7,268 nucleotides of DNA from Deltaproteobacteria bacterium UBA7527 (GCA_002478225.1 DLMV01000003.1:16220-23487), one strand, 5' to 3'; positions 1 through 6,997 are shown, counted from the stretch's first letter. Translations and numbers: made by a program. The notes: generated by a model not told the origin, from the sequence alone.

Positions 1-13
1 TATATTCTAAATC

Positions 14-31
14 TGCCACATTATGGTGGCA
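14..31. promoter_or_regulatory. Dyad symmetry just upstream of the operon
   Basis: TGCCAC (14-19) and GTGGCA (26-31) are perfect reverse complements around the 6-nt spacer ATTATG. The dyad ends two bases before the ribosome binding site of the first gene. It could be an operator half-site pair or a short mRNA hairpin influencing translation. No T-run follows it, so it is not an intrinsic terminator. It does not match the Rex or FNR consensus that I know. The upstream promoter lies outside the window or cannot be recognised; TATATT at 1-6 is only -10-like. Confidence 0.35.
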
Positions 32-32
32 T

Positions 33-37
33 GGGAG
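33..37 (+). promoter_or_regulatory. Ribosome binding site deciding the start of the first gene
   Basis: GGGAG sits 8 nt before the ATG at 46. An in-frame ATG at 31 would have only GGTGG one base upstream, and would place this Shine-Dalgarno sequence inside the coding region. The ATG at 46 is therefore preferred. Confidence 0.65.
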
Positions 38-45
38 AGATTACT

Positions 46-495
46 ATGCCTGAAACTATCGAAAAGATCCTTAAAAAACATGGTCGGACCACCGATGAGC
101 TGATACCGATCCTGCAGGATGTTCAAAAGGAGTTTGGCTATATTGCGCCTGAATCGGTGAAAAGGATCTCCCGTTACCTCAAGGTTTCGGAGAATCAGAT
201 CTACGGCGTTTCATCCTTCTATGCGCAGTTTCGCTTTACAGAGCCAGGTCGTCACGGGATCAAAGTATGCCTCGGCACGGCGTGTCATGTCCGAGGCGGC
301 GCGACCCTGCTTGAGATGCTGGAAAGGGGCTTGGGTATCAGTTGCGGGCAGACAACTGATGATAAACGATACGACCTCGAACGCGTTGCATGCCTGGGAT
401 GCTGTGCGCTTTCGCCTGTCGTCCAGATCGATCGCGATATCTACAGTAGAATGACAGTGAACAGATTAACGGAGCTATTGAAAGAATATGAATAA
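46..495 (+). CDS. nuoE: NuoE/HndA-like [2Fe-2S] NADH dehydrogenase subunit (24 kDa family)
   Basis: Small electron-transfer subunit of a soluble NADH-linked oxidoreductase. It is 149 residues long from the preferred start, which fits HndA/HydC and is a little shorter than respiratory NuoE. A helical N-terminal part, containing the family-typical stretch from LIPILQDVQ to EFGYI, precedes a thioredoxin-like domain. That domain carries the cluster ligands C75-x4-C80 (VCLGTAC) and C116-x3-C120 (ACLGCC), the full set for a [2Fe-2S] cluster. In HydABC- and Hnd-type enzymes this subunit packs against the FMN subunit and takes part in NADH oxidation or flavin-based bifurcation. Its last codons overlap the next gene by 8 nt, consistent with a fixed 1:1 complex. 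An alternative start at 31 would add five residues. There is no signal peptide, so it is cytoplasmic. The family is certain; the assignment to a bifurcating rather than a complex I enzyme comes from the neighbouring genes. Confidence 0.95.
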   Translation: MPETIEKILKKHGRTTDELIPILQDVQKEFGYIAPESVKRISRYLKVSENQIYGVSSFYAQFRFTEPGRHGIKVCLGTACHVRGGATLLEMLERGLGISCGQTTDDKRYDLERVACLGCCALSPVVQIDRDIYSRMTVNRLTELLKEYE

Positions 496-2368
496 GCTAA
501 CCAAACACATCATATCGGCAAAAAAGAAATGGGAGGAGCTCCTGGACAACAAGGAGCCCATCATCTATGTGGGGGCTGCCTCGTGCGGGAGGGCAGCCGG
601 CGCCCTCGACCTTTTAACGGAGATCAACGCTTTTCTGAAAGAGCACAACATCGAGGCCAGGGTCATGCAGGTAGGGTGCATAGGGCCATGCTACCTTGAG
701 CCGCTCGTCGATATCAAGATGCCTGGACAGCAGCGGATAAGTTACAATAACGTCAACGCAAAAACGCTCGCCCTTATCTTGAAATCCCATCTCCTGGAAG
801 GCAAGCCCCATGCGAAACTTGCACTCGGCCATTTCGGCAAGGAACCCCTTAACGGGATACAGCCTTTCTACGAACTGCCAATGCTGAAACCCCAGGTACG
901 GATCGTTCTCCGGAACTGCGGTCTCATTGACCCGGAGGACATTGACCAGTACCTTGCCGTGGACGGTTACCAGGGTTTTATGAATGCCTTGAAGATGAAA
1001 CCGGAGGACGTCATAGGAGTGGTCCACCAGGCAGGCCTTCGCGGACGCGGCGGAGCCGGATTCCCGACCTTCAGGAAGTGGACCGTCTGCAGGAACTCGC
1101 CGGGCGAACAGAAATACCTGATCTGCAATGCTGATGAAGGGGATCCCGGTGCGTTCATGAACAGGTCGCTTATCGAGTCTGATCCTCACGCGGTCCTCGA
1201 AGGAATGCTCATTGCCGGTTACGCTATCGGGGCAAGCAAAGGGATCATATATATCAGGGCCGAATATCCCCTTGCGATAGACCGTTTAAAGTCTGCCATT
1301 AAGCAGATGCGGGAATACGGCCTGCTCGGAAAAAATATCCTTGGTTCTGATTTCAGTTTCGACATCAAGATCAAGGAAGGCGCCGGGGCCTTTGTCTGCG
1401 GGGAAGAGACGGCGCTCATCGGTTCCATCGAAGGAAAGAGAGGAATGCCGAAATCACGACCGCCCTTCCCGGCAGTGTCGGGTCTCTTCAAATCACCCAC
1501 GATCATCAACAATGTGGAAACCCTGGGAACACTGCCCAATATCCTGCGGAACGGGGCAGAGTGGTACAATAAATTCGGAAAAGAAGGCAACAGGGGGACA
1601 AAGACATTCTCTCTCGTCGGGAAGGTCCGCCGTCCCGGCCTGATCGAGGTTCAGCTCGGGACGCCGCTCCGCGAGATCATCTTCGACATCGGCGGAGGAG
1701 TCCAGAAGAACTTCAAGGCCATCCAGACCGGTGGTCCGTCAGGCGGGTGTCTGTCGGAAGAGTTCCTCGATCTCCCTGTTGATTATGAATCGCTGGCTGC
1801 AGCCGGTTCTATCATGGGCTCCGGCGGCCTCATCATCATGGACGAGGACACCTGCATCGTTGATGTGGCAAAGTATTTTCTTGATTTCACCCAGAAGGAA
1901 TCCTGCGGAAAGTGCGTACCCTGCCGCGTCGGCACGCGGCACATGGTGGAGATCCTCGACCGGATAACGCACGGCGAGGGAAACCCCGAAGACCTCCTTG
2001 CCCTGAGGACCTTAGGCGATACCATCAAAAAGGGGGCGCTTTGCGGCCTGGGCCAGACCGCGCCGAACCCCGTATTGACGACGCTACGGTACTTCAGGAA
2101 CGAATACCTCGAACACATTAAAGACAACCGGTGCCGCGCCGTTGTCTGCAAAGACCTTATAGAGTACCGCGTCATCAAGGAAAAGTGCACAGGCTGTCAG
2201 TCGTGCGTAAGGGTATGTCCCACAGGGGCGATCTCAGGGCCACGGTCCGAGCCGCACAACCTTGATAAGACTAAATGCATCAAGTGCCGTTCCTGTTATG
2301 AAATATGTCGACATGACGCAATTGCAGGAGACGCAATTGTTATTCGGTCAGCGGAGAAGAGAACATGA
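488..2368 (+). CDS. nuoF: HndC/HydB/NuoF-like NADH-binding FMN iron-sulfur subunit
   Basis: Flavoprotein subunit (626 residues) that oxidises or reduces NAD(H) at FMN. Domain order: an N-terminal thioredoxin-like domain (about 24-105) with C33, C64 and C68; an FMN/NADH fold with the glycine-rich loop RGRGGAGF (185-192) and the 51-kDa signature GAGAFVCGEETA (298-309); an SLBB-like region; a [4Fe-4S] site ESCGKCVPCR (C473, C476, C479) completed by C519; and a C-terminal double [4Fe-4S] ferredoxin domain (C567, C570, C573, C577 and C597, C600, C603, C607). The extra N- and C-terminal Fe-S domains are the hallmark of HydB/HndC-type subunits of hydrogenases and formate dehydrogenases, not of respiratory NuoF. 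Oddities: the position of the first NuoE-type cluster Cys is V28, as far as I recall usual for this subfamily, and F195 stands where Gly is common after GFPT. The start overlaps the preceding stop (ATGAATAA) and the end shares ATGA with the next gene. It is cytoplasmic. The symbol hndC would serve equally well. Confidence 0.95.
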   Translation: MNKLTKHIISAKKKWEELLDNKEPIIYVGAASCGRAAGALDLLTEINAFLKEHNIEARVMQVGCIGPCYLEPLVDIKMPGQQRISYNNVNAKTLALILKSHLLEGKPHAKLALGHFGKEPLNGIQPFYELPMLKPQVRIVLRNCGLIDPEDIDQYLAVDGYQGFMNALKMKPEDVIGVVHQAGLRGRGGAGFPTFRKWTVCRNSPGEQKYLICNADEGDPGAFMNRSLIESDPHAVLEGMLIAGYAIGASKGIIYIRAEYPLAIDRLKSAIKQMREYGLLGKNILGSDFSFDIKIKEGAGAFVCGEETALIGSIEGKRGMPKSRPPFPAVSGLFKSPTIINNVETLGTLPNILRNGAEWYNKFGKEGNRGTKTFSLVGKVRRPGLIEVQLGTPLREIIFDIGGGVQKNFKAIQTGGPSGGCLSEEFLDLPVDYESLAAAGSIMGSGGLIIMDEDTCIVDVAKYFLDFTQKESCGKCVPCRVGTRHMVEILDRITHGEGNPEDLLALRTLGDTIKKGALCGLGQTAPNPVLTTLRYFRNEYLEHIKDNRCRAVVCKDLIEYRVIKEKCTGCQSCVRVCPTGAISGPRSEPHNLDKTKCIKCRSCYEICRHDAIAGDAIVIRSAEKRT

Positions 2369-4545
2369 CAAAAGAGAAAAAGCTATCCATTACCATTGAC
2401 AACAAAAAGATGGAGGTTCGTCCGAACATGACCATCCTCCAGGCAGCGCGGGAGAACAGCGTCTACATCCCATCCCTTTGCATCCTCGAGCACCTGCCCT
2501 CCTATGGCGCGTGCAGATTGTGCGTCGTTGAGGTAGACGGACTGAGGGGATTTCCGACATCCTGCACGACCCCCGTCGAAGAAGGCATGGTCATTCGCAC
2601 CGATACGGCTGAGGTGCGGTCTCTGCGGCAGGAGGTGCTGAAGCTCCTTTTGAGCGAGCACCCTGCAAGCTGCCTTTTCTGCGGGGAGCAGAGCGAATGC
2701 AAGGACTATCAGGGGACGATCCGGAAGGTAGGGGTCACGACGGGTTGCCGTTATTGTCCCAATGACAACCGCTGCGAGCTCCAGCTCATCACCGAGAAGG
2801 TAGGGCTCACGGAGACATCATATCCGGTCTATTACCGGAATTTTCCCATTGAGAAGGAAGACCCGTTTTACGACCGCGACTATAACCTCTGCATCCTCTG
2901 CGGCCGCTGCGTCCGGGTATGCAACGACGTGCGCCTCAACGGGACGCTCAGCTTCAAGCAGAGAGGGAAGCTGACAACCATCGGTCCTGCCTTTGACCGG
3001 ACACACCTCGACGCGGGATGCGAATTTTGCGGCGCCTGCGTTACCGTCTGCCCCACCGGCGCGTTGAGCGCAAAGGTGAGCAAATGGTACGGAAGACCGG
3101 ACAGCCAGGTCGGCACAACATGCGTCTATTGCCCGGTTGGCTGCAAGGTGATCCTCCAGATAAAGAACGATGAGACCATAGACGCTCTTCCCGATTACGA
3201 TTCTCCCGTCGACCAGGGCCTGGTATGCGTGAAAGGGCGCTTTGCCATACCGGAATATGTCCACAGCGCGAAACGGTATATAAGCCCGCAGCGGCTCACG
3301 CCAATCGGGTACGAGGATATATCCTGGGACAAGGCGCTCGACGAGGCCAAGGAGAGGCTTTCAGGCATTAAGCCGGAGGATTGTCTCGTCGTGGTGTCGC
3401 CGCAATTAAGCAACGAGGATCTCTTTGTTGCTCAAAGGTTTACGCGGGAGGTCATGAACAGCGAAGAGATGTTCTCGCTGGTGATCACCGACCTTGGGGC
3501 AGACCTCGTGCCGTTTCTGGACCTGGTCATGCACGCAAGCTCCTATGATGCTATCAATACTGCGCAAGGCATCCTCGCCATCGGGTTTGATTCAACATAC
3601 GGGTTCACCCCGATAGGGATACAGATCAAAGCGGCTGCCAGGAAGGGCGCCAACCTCGTTACCATCGGTTCCTATGAATCGAACCTCGATATGCTTGCGG
3701 AAACAGCGCACCAGACAGAGCCTTCACACTGGGCAGGCATGATCGATCCGTTGGGGAAGGCAATGTCAGGCAACGGAAAAACGAATATTGTCATCGTGGG
3801 GCCTGACGTTTTTCTTGGTCCGGAGCGCCGCGAGGCATTAGGCAGGGTCATCGCGCTCAGAGACGTCTATAAATGGAAGGTCATTGTTGCGCACCCATAT
3901 ACGAACCTGCTCGGCATGCTCGCTACAGGGGCATTCCCGGGGATAAAGCCGGGCGAGGTTTTGAAAAACGGAGACAAGGGGAGCGCCGTGACAATAAAGG
4001 GCGCAGCCGTTTACCCTGACCTGCAAAAGAAACGGAAGGTCGTGTACGTGATCGGAGAGGCGCGACTGGATATGGTCCCGCCCTGTGATCACCTGATCTA
4101 CCAGAATGGGCTGCCGCCGGAGAGCGGCCGGAAGCCCGACCTGATCCTCCCCGCATGTATGTTTACGGAAACCTCAGGGACCACGATCAACGCTGAAGGA
4201 AAGGTCCTTCCTATACAGAAGGCCTATGAGCCATTTATGAAATCGAAGCCTGACTGGTGGATCATGTCAGGGATAGCGGAGAAGCTGCAAAAAAGGACAT
4301 TCAAATACAATTCGGTCCAGGCGATCCAGGGAGACATCAGAAAACAGATAAAAGGATTTTTCAGCATGAAGAAACGCCTTGAGTTTGTAAGGGTCGGCAT
4401 GAAAGAAGGCGGGGAAGGGACCAGGGATGCCGCCTTGCGTGGAAAGCGCTCCCCAGCATCCCGGGAGGAAACATACCGCGGAACCCCGCTTGCGTCGGTT
4501 GTATCCGGCATGAAGGCTATCGAAGAAAGGAGGCGTCATGAATAA
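2365..4545 (+). CDS. NuoG/FdhA-like multi-[Fe-S] subunit with reduced molybdopterin-type domain
   Basis: Electron-wiring subunit of 726 residues, against roughly 780-910 for NuoG and 890 or more for NAD-linked FdhA. Motifs in order: [2Fe-2S] ligands C39, C50, C53, C67; the His-Cys [4Fe-4S] motif H99, C103, C106, C112; an additional Cys triplet C128, C131, C137 ending in CELQ; two ferredoxin-type [4Fe-4S] motifs (C176, C179, C182, C186 and C219, C222, C225, C229); and a molybdopterin-oxidoreductase [4Fe-4S] motif C253, C256, C260, C288, followed by the VKGRF segment with K290, the relay Lys of formate dehydrogenases. The rest resembles a shortened molybdopterin-binding fold, including a late LPACMFTETSGT segment (LPA-x(n)-GT type). 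I see no Cys/Sec active-site segment, no C-terminal dinucleotide-binding domain and no TSCCP-type H-cluster motif, so it is neither a recognisable formate dehydrogenase nor an [FeFe] hydrogenase. A basic tail (about 680-726) closes the protein. The start has GGAG 8 nt upstream and shares ATGA with the previous gene. Its chemistry is unknown. Confidence 0.9.
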   Translation: MTKEKKLSITIDNKKMEVRPNMTILQAARENSVYIPSLCILEHLPSYGACRLCVVEVDGLRGFPTSCTTPVEEGMVIRTDTAEVRSLRQEVLKLLLSEHPASCLFCGEQSECKDYQGTIRKVGVTTGCRYCPNDNRCELQLITEKVGLTETSYPVYYRNFPIEKEDPFYDRDYNLCILCGRCVRVCNDVRLNGTLSFKQRGKLTTIGPAFDRTHLDAGCEFCGACVTVCPTGALSAKVSKWYGRPDSQVGTTCVYCPVGCKVILQIKNDETIDALPDYDSPVDQGLVCVKGRFAIPEYVHSAKRYISPQRLTPIGYEDISWDKALDEAKERLSGIKPEDCLVVVSPQLSNEDLFVAQRFTREVMNSEEMFSLVITDLGADLVPFLDLVMHASSYDAINTAQGILAIGFDSTYGFTPIGIQIKAAARKGANLVTIGSYESNLDMLAETAHQTEPSHWAGMIDPLGKAMSGNGKTNIVIVGPDVFLGPERREALGRVIALRDVYKWKVIVAHPYTNLLGMLATGAFPGIKPGEVLKNGDKGSAVTIKGAAVYPDLQKKRKVVYVIGEARLDMVPPCDHLIYQNGLPPESGRKPDLILPACMFTETSGTTINAEGKVLPIQKAYEPFMKSKPDWWIMSGIAEKLQKRTFKYNSVQAIQGDIRKQIKGFFSMKKRLEFVRVGMKEGGEGTRDAALRGKRSPASREETYRGTPLASVVSGMKAIEERRRHE
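4527..4533 (+). promoter_or_regulatory. Full-consensus ribosome binding site inside the preceding gene
   Basis: AAGGAGG lies within the last codons of the NuoG-like gene, 4 nt before the ATG at 4538. It encodes part of that protein's Glu/Arg-rich end. It suggests that the NfnA-like subunit is initiated strongly in its own right as well as through coupling. Confidence 0.7.
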
Positions 4546-5392
4546 GATCATCGAGCGAACCATGATCGTTCCCAATATGCACCTCCTTGAGGTCGAAGCC
4601 CCGGAGATCGCATCAAAGATACAGCCGGGACAGTTTGTCATAATCCGCGCGCACGACGAGGGTGAGCGGATCCCGCTCTCAGTAGCTGACTGGGACAAGG
4701 AAAAGGGCACCATTACGATCATCTTCATGGAGGTTGGCGCATCAACGGGCGTGCTGGCCCGCCTGAAGGCAGGCGACTCGGTGGCCACATGCGTCGGGCC
4801 GCTGGGCAATGCCACGGAGATAGGGCAATACGGCACTGTTCTGGCTGTCGGCGGCTGCTACGGCATCGGCAGTCTCTATCCGGCTGTGCGGGCGCTGAAG
4901 AACGCGGGGAACAAGATCATCATGGCCTTCGAGGCGCGGAGCTCCTACCTCATTTACTGGACCAATAAATTTGCCGCCCTTTCTGATAAGATCTTCAATA
5001 TAACACGGGATGGCAGCCTCGGCATGAAGGGGCACATAACGCGGCTCACGGATGTCATTAACAGCCTGCCGAACCCTCCCGACAGGATCATCGTCAACGG
5101 GTGTACATACCTTATGGCGCATACCTCGGAGGTAACGAAAGGTCTCGGGATACCTACCGTTGTCAACCTGAACCCGATCATGATCGACGGTACAGGGATG
5201 TGCGGCGTGTGCCGTGTTACCATCGGCGGTAAGATGAAATTTGCTTGTGTTGACGGCCCAGAGTTCAATGGCCACGAGGTCGATTGGAAGGAATTCCTGG
5301 CTCGGAGAAAGGCTTACATGAATGAAGAGACGATGTACTTCAGGCGAAGCGAACCAAACGTAGTCCATAAAGAGGGGAAATGTCACGAATGA
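4538..5392 (+). CDS. nfnA: NfnA/SudB-like FAD and [2Fe-2S] oxidoreductase subunit
   Basis: Ferredoxin-NADP reductase-type subunit of 284 residues, the normal length for NfnA (NfnS) and SudB. An N-terminal FAD-binding barrel carries the RxPLS motif (R44, P46, L47, S48). A nucleotide-binding fold follows (about 98-205). The C-terminal [2Fe-2S] site has D217, C222, C225 and C237 in the spacing D-x4-C-x2-C-x11-C, the Asp-plus-three-Cys ligation known from Pyrococcus SudB and Thermotoga NfnS. FACVDGPEF follows almost verbatim, with N244 where Asp is usual. In NfnAB this subunit binds NAD(H) and passes electrons toward the large subunit. Here the usual GGGxGxAPxxP loop reads GGCYGIGSLYP (105-115) and the usual GPxPMM loop reads NGCTYLM (187-193), so pyridine-nucleotide binding may be altered. 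It overlaps the upstream gene by 8 nt and the downstream gene by 4 nt. PyrK is excluded by the lack of a pyrD neighbour. The nfnA symbol denotes family, not proven activity. Confidence 0.88.
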   Translation: MNKIIERTMIVPNMHLLEVEAPEIASKIQPGQFVIIRAHDEGERIPLSVADWDKEKGTITIIFMEVGASTGVLARLKAGDSVATCVGPLGNATEIGQYGTVLAVGGCYGIGSLYPAVRALKNAGNKIIMAFEARSSYLIYWTNKFAALSDKIFNITRDGSLGMKGHITRLTDVINSLPNPPDRIIVNGCTYLMAHTSEVTKGLGIPTVVNLNPIMIDGTGMCGVCRVTIGGKMKFACVDGPEFNGHEVDWKEFLARRKAYMNEETMYFRRSEPNVVHKEGKCHE

Positions 5393-6813
5393 ACGAAGAA
5401 AAGACTCCTGAGAAAACAAGCAAGATCGATTTAAACCGGAGGGATATGCCAAAGCAGTCTCCCGAAATGAGAAGCCACAACTTCAACGAGGTCGCGCTTG
5501 GCTACACGCGGGAGCTTGCCCGCGCCGAGGCGAGCCGCTGCCTGCAGTGCAAAAAACCGAGGTGCGTGACCGGATGCCCCGTGGAGATCGATATCCCCGG
5601 CTTCATATCCTGCGTCGTCAAAGGGGATTTTTCGGCAGGCATCAAGAAGCTCAAGGAAAAGAACTGCCTCCCCGCAGTAAGCGGACGGGTATGTCCGCAG
5701 GAGATCCAGTGCGAGTCGCAATGTATCCTGAGGAACAAGGGCGGCGAGATCGCGATTGGGAGGATCGAGAGGTTCCTCGCGGATTGGGAGGCGGCGGAAG
5801 GCATCGTTGATATTCCTCCGAAGGCGCCCCCTACGGGGAAAAAGGTGGCTATAGTCGGCTCCGGGCCCGCAGGCATTACCGTCGCAGGCGATCTGATCCT
5901 CCTTGGACACGAAGTGACCATTTACGAGGCCCTCCATAAGGCGGGCGGCGTGCTGACATACGGAATCCCTGAGTTCCGGCTTCCCAAGGCCGTAGTGGCA
6001 AGGGAAGTGGATTATGTCAGAAAGCTGGGGGTCAAGGTCATCACCGACTACGTGGTGGGAAAGACGCGTTCCATCGATGAGCTCCTCCAGGAGTTTGACG
6101 CCATTTTTATTGGGACAGGCGCCGGACTCCCCTGGTTCATGGATATCCCCGGCGAGAACTTGAACGGCGTCTATTCGGCAAATGAATACCTTACCCGTAT
6201 GAACCTTATGCAGGGCTTCCAATTCCCGAACTCGGCCACGCCGATCAAGAGGCACAAGAAGGTCGCTGTCGTCGGCGGCGGCAATGTGGCGATGGATTCG
6301 GCGAGGACGGCGCTCAGGATGGGGGCTGAGGAGGTGCGGATCGTCTACCGGCGTTCCCATGCAGAGCTCCCCGCACGCCTGGAAGAGAGCGAGAACGCCG
6401 AGGAAGAGGGCGTCATCTTCAACATGCTCACCCTGCCTGTCAGATACATCGGCGATGAGAACGGCTGGCTGAAGGAGATCGAGTGCATAAAGATGGAACT
6501 CGGCGAACCCGACGCATCAGGAAGGAGAAGGCCTGTCGAGGTGCCAAATTCCAATTTCCGCATGGAGATGGATGCGGTGGTCTGCGCCATCGGCAACAGC
6601 CCCAACCCGCTCGTGCCTGCGACCACGCCGGGCCTTGAGACGACGCGCCACGGCACCCTCGTCGCGAACCAGGAAACGGGGAAGACGACCCGCGAGAGGG
6701 TCTGGGCAGGCGGCGACATCGTTACCGGCGCGGCGACCGTCATCCTCGCAATGGGTGCAGGGAGAAAGGCCGCGCGGGCGATCCACGAATTTCTTACAAC
6801 AGGAAAGCAGTAA
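5389..6813 (+). CDS. nfnB: NfnB/GltD-like NAD(P)H and FAD iron-sulfur oxidoreductase subunit
   Basis: Large flavoprotein subunit of 474 residues, the usual size for NfnB (NfnL), SudA and glutamate synthase small chain. The N-terminal helical domain holds eight candidate Cys ligands for two [4Fe-4S] clusters: C51, C54, C59, C63 and C93, C102, C108, C112. The FAD fold starts at GSGPAG (157-162) and the NAD(P)H fold at GGGNVAMD (296-303). It is followed by YRRSHAELPAR (320-330), whose arginines favour NADPH in GltD/NfnL. A C-terminal AGGDIVTGAATV motif closes the FAD site. In NfnAB this subunit carries the bifurcating FAD and reacts with NADPH and ferredoxin. The preceding gene is NfnA-like and no GltB large subunit is present, so an Nfn-type role is more likely than glutamate synthesis. 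Automatic annotation would probably say glutamate synthase. The ATG at 5389 is preferred because it gives an ATGA overlap and AGGGG 11 nt upstream; an ATG at 5380 leaves only 2 nt after the purine run. S98 replaces the Cys that I recall before GRVCPQE in many NfnB proteins. Confidence 0.9.
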   Translation: MNEEKTPEKTSKIDLNRRDMPKQSPEMRSHNFNEVALGYTRELARAEASRCLQCKKPRCVTGCPVEIDIPGFISCVVKGDFSAGIKKLKEKNCLPAVSGRVCPQEIQCESQCILRNKGGEIAIGRIERFLADWEAAEGIVDIPPKAPPTGKKVAIVGSGPAGITVAGDLILLGHEVTIYEALHKAGGVLTYGIPEFRLPKAVVAREVDYVRKLGVKVITDYVVGKTRSIDELLQEFDAIFIGTGAGLPWFMDIPGENLNGVYSANEYLTRMNLMQGFQFPNSATPIKRHKKVAVVGGGNVAMDSARTALRMGAEEVRIVYRRSHAELPARLEESENAEEEGVIFNMLTLPVRYIGDENGWLKEIECIKMELGEPDASGRRRPVEVPNSNFRMEMDAVVCAIGNSPNPLVPATTPGLETTRHGTLVANQETGKTTRERVWAGGDIVTGAATVILAMGAGRKAARAIHEFLTTGKQ

Positions 6814-6859
6814 AAAGGGGGAACGGGGGAGAAACACAAACAGCAATAAGCAGTTGTTC

Positions 6860-6895
6860 AACGAAAGACAGGGCTCCCAAGCCCTGTTTTTCGTT
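6860..6895 (+). terminator. Strong intrinsic terminator of the operon
   Basis: A 16-bp stem pairs 6860-6875 (AACGAAAGACAGGGCT) with 6880-6895 (AGCCCTGTTTTTCGTT) around the 4-nt loop CCCA. All positions pair, with one G-U wobble (6867 with 6888). The GC-rich upper stem is followed directly by TTTTT (6887-6891). It lies 46 nt after the last stop codon. The lower stem gives an A-rich/T-rich symmetry, so it may also work on transcripts entering from the other side. Confidence 0.88.
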
Positions 6896-6979
6896 ATACT
6901 GCCGACGGGCTGTTGCTCGCATGTTGTATTCGCAGGAACACTGTTTCGCTCACTGCTCCGCTGCGCTTTTTACCCACTT

Positions 6980-6997
6980 ATACCAATTTGCAGTCAA
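6980..6997 (+). repeat. Left terminal inverted repeat
   Basis: ATACCAATTTGCAGTCAA matches the reverse complement of 7227-7244 over all 18 bases. The outermost A pairs with the first base of the proposed TTA duplication, so the element proper probably begins at 6981. Confidence 0.8.

Noticed and set aside
614..1189. Long minus-strand open frame inside the FMN subunit gene
   Set aside because: It lies opposite a strongly conserved coding sequence and shows no recognisable motif; it is a shadow of the codon composition. The same holds for the other long minus-strand frames across the operon.
2365..4545. HydA-type [FeFe] hydrogenase
   Set aside because: The N-terminal Fe-S layout is HydA-like, but none of the H-cluster motifs occurs and the C-terminal half resembles a molybdopterin fold instead.
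4538..5392. PyrK of dihydroorotate dehydrogenase B
   Set aside because: The fold and cluster motif are related, but no pyrD is nearby, the cluster has the Asp-x4-Cys spacing of NfnA/SudB, and the partner is NfnB-like.
5389..6813. Glutamate synthase small subunit (gltD) in ammonium assimilation
   Set aside because: The fold is shared, but there is no large GltB subunit and the gene is coupled to an NfnA-like gene, so an Nfn-type role fits better.
6896..6977. Possible degenerate copy of the neighbouring element
   Set aside because: It shares a few short words (CTGTTTC, GCTCGC) with the element, but I could not align a continuous stretch.
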